Source: Candidatus Zixiibacteriota bacterium
Lineage (GTDB): Bacteria > Zixibacteria > MSB-5A5 > CAIYYT01
Length of the DNA stretch: 41,154 nt
Assembly: GCA_020853795.1 (NCBI GenBank)
Contig: JADYYF010000101.1
Coordinates: 1-41,154, forward strand
Direction: 5' to 3'
Shown here: positions 35,989-41,154 of the stretch, in pieces
Layout of the letters: each line of letters opens with the position of its first letter
How positions within the stretch are numbered: the stretch's first letter is position 1
Position numbers and translations under genes: made by a program
The notes under the pieces: model-generated
The model's input: the letters and a program-made list of their open reading frames with translations, nothing else
What the model was told of the DNA's origin: nothing
Database searches by the model: none

Positions 35989-38898
35989 CTATTTTTGAGC
36001 TTCGACGCTACCCAGATACAAGTCCAGCCAGTTGAGAATCTCCCTAATGAGCTGATTCCGTGGGAGGAAGTGGCTGGTCTCATAGACTACCTGTTTCTTC
36101 TGATTTGGGGCGGTGCCCAGCAGTCTAAACATGGGTAACTGCGAGGTTTCATACGGAAAGTAATAATCATATTTGCCGTTGAGCATGAGGACGGGCATCT
36201 TGATGTGGCCGATAAAGTTGATGGCATCGACTTCTGGAAGCGCTTTGTTGAAGGAAAGGCCGGCCACATTTAATACAGTGACCTTGAACCGCCGTTCGAT
36301 TGCCGGCATGATTGCTCCCATCTCGCCGCCCCAACTCCAGCCAAAATAGGCTATCTTTGAGGTGTCAATGTCGGATCTCGTCTCTAAGTAGTCGATAGTG
36401 CGACCTATATCTTTTGCCCAAGCCACGACATGATCCCGCCACAGAACTGTCTCGTTCGGATAGTCCGTGTTCAGTTTGCTACCTCGTTCAAAGGTCCCCT
36501 TAAGAATCGGATAAGCGAGAGCCCGACCGCTCTTAACAAGAAAGTCGATACCTGAAATGAGCCGACGTGAACTACTTGATCGTTCGTAGATGTCGTCGGA
36601 TCCCGGGAAGAAGACCACTACCTGCAAGGGGGGCTTCGCACCCTTTGGCAAGAAAACGTAAGCTGTCATTCTCTCGCCTCCGTATGCGGCATCGAAAGAT
36701 ACTTTTTGAGAGATCCACTCATCGGCTGAGTCTCTCGACTCGATCTTCTCGTTCAGAGGAGCATGATCATATTCGAAAATAGATAGGTACTGTCTGAAAA
36801 CTCGGTCTGATACTGGTTTTTCCTTCATGAAGTTGCGAAACGCGATCTTGATTGGTGCATAGGCAAGAGACTCCGCGACTGCCGGTCTCAGAATCTTGAC
36901 ACAGCGAACTCCGTTGGTGGGAGAGCGATCAAGAGGTGGTTGGGCATAAAGATCCATAAATGAGTAAGACTGATCATTCCACCCGCCTCCAAGAATGCAG
37001 CGTTCACTACCGCTTTGATTGAAGCACCATTCCCGCACGTTCCCAGCCAGGTCATAGGCGCCACAGGCAGTGATACCTTGACCGACAGGAGTCGGGCCGC
37101 TCCCGCTGAAGTTGCTCGCGGGAATGATGTATCGAGCTTGGCGTGTAAATGCCGCGAGATTCCAATGATATACGGTTGGCAGAGTTTTCTCCCGGAACTC
37201 CGCATAGGCAGCGGCTTCGTACCAGCTGATACCACCAACTGGATAGTCCGCTTCGTCCTTTCGATAGGTTCCCATTTCCCACGTAGAAGGTCCCGGCCGA
37301 CCAGTGGCATCCACAAACTCAGCCATGGATTGCTCCCAGGAAAGAGTCTGTCCTCTGTCAATCACCGGATATTTCCAGAACAATTTCTTGCGGTATCCAC
37401 CGCTATCGACGAACTCTTTATACTCACGATTTGTGGCTTCGAATTTGTCGATAAAGTAATCTCCTAATTGAGCAGAGTCGCCGGTAGCGTCAAGTATGCA
37501 TGTTGGCGTTTCTCTCCTGACACGCACCATTTCCGTCGGAATTGAACCCACTGAATCCAGGTCGATTGCGCGCTCACCCTGGAAGCTCAAAGCGACCGCT
37601 GTCAGGTCCAGCGTAACAAACCCTGCTCTCTCAATCCGGACACGTACTGAGCCAAGCGGGAAATACGCGCTGTCTATCGGAGTCCGACCAAGGTAGAGCC
37701 ATTGTGTATCAGCGGCGGTATATTCTCTCAAGTAGACTCGGGCATCTGCCGGATTAGTTTTGATCGAAACCTTGACCGAAAATTTCGACCACAGTTTTGT
37801 CAACATAGGATCATTGTGGATATAGGACTCAGCTTCCTGTGCGAGAAAATAGGCCTTCTCCCATCGGCTCTCAGCAGCGAGGCTGTCGATGGCCGGCAGG
37901 ATCACTTCTCTTGCCCATCGCACTTTGCCCGAGTATTGGACGGCACTAATCAACCAGTACACGGCGACCGCCACGATTAGAACAATCGGAATGGAGATGG
38001 CTGGGCGCATGGCGACCCTCAAGTAGCTACGCCTGGTGGGTTGCTGAGCCAATGTCAACTGGTGAAGAGCAGTAGCCATCTCCGCAGCACTTGTCCACCG
38101 GTGATCTGGAGCTTTGTCCAAGCTTCGACTGATGATGCGCTGCAGTGCACCACCAAGAATGAGAACGCCGTCCGGCAGTGGCGCCGGATCATCATACGCG
38201 ATCGCATGAAGGGTCGCCGCTTCGGTATCGCGCTTGAACGGTTGCCTGCCAGTAATCAACTCATAGAGAACAACACCAAGCGAGAAGATGTCCGTCCGCT
38301 GGTCAACTTGCTCCCCTCGCACCTGCTCCGGCGACATGTAGCCAACAGTTCCGAGAGTCGAACCGGTCTTGGTCAAATGATCTGTTCCACCCACCGACGC
38401 CAGTCCGAAGTCAAGTATCCGCGCTCGCCCGTGAGAGTCGATCAGGACGTTGGCCGGTTTAATATCGCGATGGGTAACGCCTCTTTCGTGTGCCGCCTGC
38501 AACCCCTCGGCAATCTGGATGCCGATTTCCAGCACTTGCGGAATTGACAACTCATGTTGAGATGCGTGCTCCTTGAGCGACCGTCCCTCGATATGCTGCA
38601 TCGCAAAGAAAGGTCGTCCCTGAAATTCACCGACTTCATACACTGTAACGATGTTCGGATGATCGAGCTTGGCGGCGGCCTGCGCTTCACGCTTGAAACG
38701 CGCTCGGCAATCGGCATCCTGACAAAGATGAGGGGAGAGAAACTTAAGGGCGACCTTGCGATTAAGTTCGATATCTTCGGCAAGGTAGACCTCACCCATG
38801 CCGCCGGCACCGATCTTCTCGATGATGCGATAGTGATTGATAACCGTGCCTTTGGAGAGCACCGTCACTGCCTGGGTTTTGTCGTCGTCAGGTGCCAT
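35989..38898 (-). CDS. Ser/Thr kinase fused to PEGA, FGE-like and hydrolase domains
   Basis: The start is ATG 38898 (MAPDDDKTQ), inside the end of the upstream kinase gene; the frame is open 48 bases further, but this start matches the stub copy. The 969 residues contain a Hanks-type kinase (Gly loop at 30-37, Lys52, HRDIKPAN with Asp145, DFG with Asp163), a membrane helix (about 300-320), a PEGA-like beta domain (about 375-430), a formylglycine-enzyme/sulfatase-modifying-factor domain (about 478-670) and an alpha/beta hydrolase (about 735-960) with GWSWGG nucleophile Ser855 and likely Asp911 and His943. In the FGE-like domain the usual GGSW...CR active-site Cys region reads [17 protein letters not shown], so it is probably not an oxidase. 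The kinase would be cytoplasmic and the rest extracytoplasmic. Targets unknown. Confidence 0.9.
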   Translation of the reverse strand: MAPDDDKTQAVTVLSKGTVINHYRIIEKIGAGGMGEVYLAEDIELNRKVALKFLSPHLCQDADCRARFKREAQAAAKLDHPNIVTVYEVGEFQGRPFFAMQHIEGRSLKEHASQHELSIPQVLEIGIQIAEGLQAAHERGVTHRDIKPANVLIDSHGRARILDFGLASVGGTDHLTKTGSTLGTVGYMSPEQVRGEQVDQRTDIFSLGVVLYELITGRQPFKRDTEAATLHAIAYDDPAPLPDGVLILGGALQRIISRSLDKAPDHRWTSAAEMATALHQLTLAQQPTRRSYLRVAMRPAISIPIVLIVAVAVYWLISAVQYSGKVRWAREVILPAIDSLAAESRWEKAYFLAQEAESYIHNDPMLTKLWSKFSVKVSIKTNPADARVYLREYTAADTQWLYLGRTPIDSAYFPLGSVRVRIERAGFVTLDLTAVALSFQGERAIDLDSVGSIPTEMVRVRRETPTCILDATGDSAQLGDYFIDKFEATNREYKEFVDSGGYRKKLFWKYPVIDRGQTLSWEQSMAEFVDATGRPGPSTWEMGTYRKDEADYPVGGISWYEAAAYAEFREKTLPTVYHWNLAAFTRQARYIIPASNFSGSGPTPVGQGITACGAYDLAGNVREWCFNQSGSERCILGGGWNDQSYSFMDLYAQPPLDRSPTNGVRCVKILRPAVAESLAYAPIKIAFRNFMKEKPVSDRVFRQYLSIFEYDHAPLNEKIESRDSADEWISQKVSFDAAYGGERMTAYVFLPKGAKPPLQVVVFFPGSDDIYERSSSSRRLISGIDFLVKSGRALAYPILKGTFERGSKLNTDYPNETVLWRDHVVAWAKDIGRTIDYLETRSDIDTSKIAYFGWSWGGEMGAIMPAIERRFKVTVLNVAGLSFNKALPEVDAINFIGHIKMPVLMLNGKYDYYFPYETSQLPMFRLLGTAPNQKKQVVYETSHFLPRNQLIREILNWLDLYLGSVEAQK

Positions 38899-41154
38899 AT
38901 TTCTCCAGGAGTTTTTGGTAGCGGGGTAGTCTGCGAAGGGGGTCATACCGGGGATCGAGGCGATAATATGCGACAGAGAAAGAAGAGGGAATCGAAAGCA
39001 AATAGTCCATCTGATCTAGGGCAGCATCATACTCACCGACCATGACGTATATCAAAGCAAGATACTCCACTCTATGTGGTCCCAGCAGAGCGTCTCTGGA
39101 GACAGGGCAAAGCTCGACCCCCCTCTTTCCCTCACGGATTGCGTCATCCTTGCGCCCCAATCCTGCATAAACAAAACCTAGATGACTATGGATGCGATCG
39201 TCGTCGGGCCGCTCATTTAGTTCGTTTTCTAGGATGAGGCGTGCCGAATCAAAATAGGCATGGGCACGCTGCGCGTCACGCATGAGCTCATAGACGATCG
39301 CCGTCAGTTGAGACTTTGGAGTAAAGAGCTGCGGGTCAATTTCCGGTATCCGAGACATTAGTGACAACTCGCCTAAGGCCGCAGGGAAGTCTCGAACAAA
39401 AATATGGTGCCAGAACCAACTATCTCGCGCGAGCTCATCGTCCTGTTTAGGGATAAATGCCAAAGTCGTCCTGGCTTGACTGGTATCACCATTCCACAGG
39501 TAATAGAGAAACGCTTTTTGTTGGTAGGCGTAGACTTGATCCGGCTCAAGAGCGATTGACAGGTTCAGGAACTTCTCTGCCGACGCGTAGTCTCTGAGCT
39601 TGTAATAGGTCCCTCCAATTTCGCTGGACAGCACTGCATTTCGCGGGTTCAGAGCGAATACCCATTCCAGCCTTTCGACCGCAGCCCGGAATTTTCCTTG
39701 ACGCCGCCAGATGTAAGCCTTGGCTCCCAAAACATCGGGATCAGATGGGAGACCGGTTTCCGCAAGCGCTATCTGCTCCAAGGCACGGTCGTAGTCCTGA
39801 AGACACCAATAGTAGTAATATCCCAGTGCAGCGTGTGCCCAGGCGAGGTTTGGCTGGAGTTCAAGCGCCCGATCCACGGCGACCTTGGCTTGATTAGGAT
39901 GATCTTGATCGATGTCGTATTTGTTCAAGTACATCCCGGCATGAACATACCCAAGTTGGGCATAAGCGAGAGCGAATGCAGAGTCAAGGTCTACCGCCTT
40001 CTGAAACATCTGCACCGCCGACTGCCAATTCTCCCTCGTAGGATCGGCTCTTGTCCAGTAGTCCAGCCCTCGTAAATATACCTGATATGCATCTAGGTTA
40101 TGCGTTGGCATCGCCTGCAGAGCAGCGTTCTCAGTCGCGAGCAGAGTGATGTTCATTGCCTCGGCGATTCGTGCGGCAATATCTGCCTGCAATTCAAAAA
40201 TATCGGCCAGCGGACGCTGGTACGTTTCCGCCCACAGATGCGTATCGTCAGACACTCGGATCAATTGTGGGAGAATTCGCACGCGATCGGTGTCACCACT
40301 CTTGTCCCAACTAATGGTCCCTTCGAGAATGTAATCAACACCCAACTCTTTGGCGATCTGCCTAATATTCTTGCTCGTCTTCTTGTACTGCATCGTACTA
40401 GTGCGGGAGATTACCCCCAGTTCACGGATAGTCGCAAGCTTGCCAGTGATTTCGTCAGTGATGCCATCGGCGAAATACTCGTCATCGGGTGATCCGAGAT
40501 TCTCAAACGGCAATACCGCCAGCATTTTGCGCTCAGAGGTCGCCTTCTCGCTTGAGAAAAGATGGGGCTTGAAAATACCGTAAGCAATCACCCCGAGAAG
40601 CACGAGAGCTGCAGCTCCGGCCACCAACCGCCATGGCCGATTCTTTCTTTCCAGTACCCCGGTCAAGAGCTGACTTGTTACCGTCAGGGTCCTCAGATCA
40701 CTAATGACATCAGCAGCCGTCTGACACCGTAATGCCGGGTCTTTCTGCAGCAGCTTCGATACGATCCGCTGCAACTCGTCAGGAACACCCTCCTTGTATC
40801 GCGCCAGCGGTTCCGGAGTCTGCTGTACTATCGCATTCATGGTCGCAGCCGGAGTTTCAGCTTTGAAAGGCGACTTACAGCTGATCATCTCATAGAGCAC
40901 GACGCCGAACGAAAACAGATCGGAGCGATGATCCGTCGATTTGCCCTGAACCTGCTCCGGCGACATGTAGCCGATGGTGCCGAGAGTCGAACCCTCTTTC
41001 GTCAGCTTGTCGGCGCCGGAGACAGCAGCCAGTCCGAAGTCGACCAACTTGGCACGCCCCGATTGACTTACCAGGATATTGGCAGGCTTGATGTCACGAT
41101 GGGTAATGCCGGCCTTGTGCGCTTCCTGCAGTCCCTCGCAGATCTGCAGCGACA
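38888..41154 (-). CDS. Ser/Thr kinase with TolB-like and TPR domains (N-terminus outside window)
   Basis: The frame is open to the right edge; its first visible residues read SLQICEGLQEAHKAG, then [13 protein letters not shown] and the DFG of LVDFGLAAVSGADKL, so the Gly loop and catalytic Lys are off the window. After the kinase comes a membrane helix (RLVAGAAALVLLGVIAYGIF), then a TolB/FlgO-like domain (MLAVLPFENLGSPDDEYFAD, ELGVDYILEGTI, DDTHLWAETYQR) and about ten TPR-like helical pairs to the end (AYAQLGYVHAGMYLNKY, RIHSHLGFVYAGLGRKDDAI). This architecture, with the repeats outside the membrane, is common in Acidobacteria and FCB-group genomes. Its last 11 bases overlap the start of the next kinase gene, so the two are probably translated in a coupled way. 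Target unknown. Confidence 0.92.
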   Translation of the reverse strand, partial: SLQICEGLQEAHKAGITHRDIKPANILVSQSGRAKLVDFGLAAVSGADKLTKEGSTLGTIGYMSPEQVQGKSTDHRSDLFSFGVVLYEMISCKSPFKAETPAATMNAIVQQTPEPLARYKEGVPDELQRIVSKLLQKDPALRCQTAADVISDLRTLTVTSQLLTGVLERKNRPWRLVAGAAALVLLGVIAYGIFKPHLFSSEKATSERKMLAVLPFENLGSPDDEYFADGITDEITGKLATIRELGVISRTSTMQYKKTSKNIRQIAKELGVDYILEGTISWDKSGDTDRVRILPQLIRVSDDTHLWAETYQRPLADIFELQADIAARIAEAMNITLLATENAALQAMPTHNLDAYQVYLRGLDYWTRADPTRENWQSAVQMFQKAVDLDSAFALAYAQLGYVHAGMYLNKYDIDQDHPNQAKVAVDRALELQPNLAWAHAALGYYYYWCLQDYDRALEQIALAETGLPSDPDVLGAKAYIWRRQGKFRAAVERLEWVFALNPRNAVLSSEIGGTYYKLRDYASAEKFLNLSIALEPDQVYAYQQKAFLYYLWNGDTSQARTTLAFIPKQDDELARDSWFWHHIFVRDFPAALGELSLMSRIPEIDPQLFTPKSQLTAIVYELMRDAQRAHAYFDSARLILENELNERPDDDRIHSHLGFVYAGLGRKDDAIREGKRGVELCPVSRDALLGPHRVEYLALIYVMVGEYDAALDQMDYLLSIPSSFSVAYYRLDPRYDPLRRLPRYQKLLEKYGT

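Overview
The window looks like chromosome from a Gram-negative-type environmental bacterium of the FCB (Fibrobacteres-Chlorobi-Bacteroidetes) group. Candidate phylum Zixibacteria is my best guess. That guess rests on the paired dockerin-like repeats (NISDAVYLINYIF followed by SGGPAP) at the end of a secreted peptidase, on two secreted proteins that begin with an ISYQGRL domain, and on multidomain Ser/Thr kinases fused to TolB/TPR or formylglycine-enzyme-like modules. It is inferred from recalled family patterns, not from a marker gene: I found no rRNA, tRNA, CRISPR array, insertion sequence or phage gene.

Layout. 1-4714 (-): a very large secreted RHS/YD-repeat protein whose C-terminus lies beyond the left edge. 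4858-5364 (-): a DinB-like protein. 5708-7945 (+): a secreted M1 metallopeptidase with a dockerin-like tail. 8038-10860 (-): a Ca2+-ATPase-like P-type pump. 11198-12613 (+): an FAD-linked oxidase. 12704-13060 (+): a DUF488/YeaO protein. 13305-16525 (+): a two-gene set of an ISYQGRL surface protein and a zinc metalloprotease. 16686-17240 (+): a second DinB-like protein, paralogous to the first. 17289-18852 (-): a membrane protein and a pair of DUF1801 genes. 19010-21763 (-): perR and katG, a peroxide-defence pair. 22414-30307 (+): a complete kdpFABCDE potassium-uptake operon. 30574-30858 (-): a DUF4242 protein. 31031-32803 (+): a winged-helix/TPR regulator. 32995-33648 (+): an exported cupin of the thiol dioxygenase type. 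34105-35652 (+): a second ISYQGRL surface protein. 35826-41154 (-): a tandem array of Ser/Thr kinases ending in a kinase stub.

How parts fit together. KdpFABC is the high-affinity K+ pump and KdpDE its sensor and regulator; a KdpE-like box lies upstream of kdpF. PerR keeps all five regulatory-metal ligands. A near-identical 13-bp palindromic core lies in front of both perR and katG, so I infer that PerR controls both. In the kinase array each kinase start codon sits on or within a few bases of the previous stop, and the 5' ends are closely related in sequence, which points to tandem duplication with exchange of C-terminal modules.

The points most worth a second look are the kinase array with its stub, the kinase/inactive-FGE/hydrolase fusion, the shared PerR operator, and the RHS protein whose variable tip is just off the edge. 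Nothing here is clearly an undescribed defence or mobile system.
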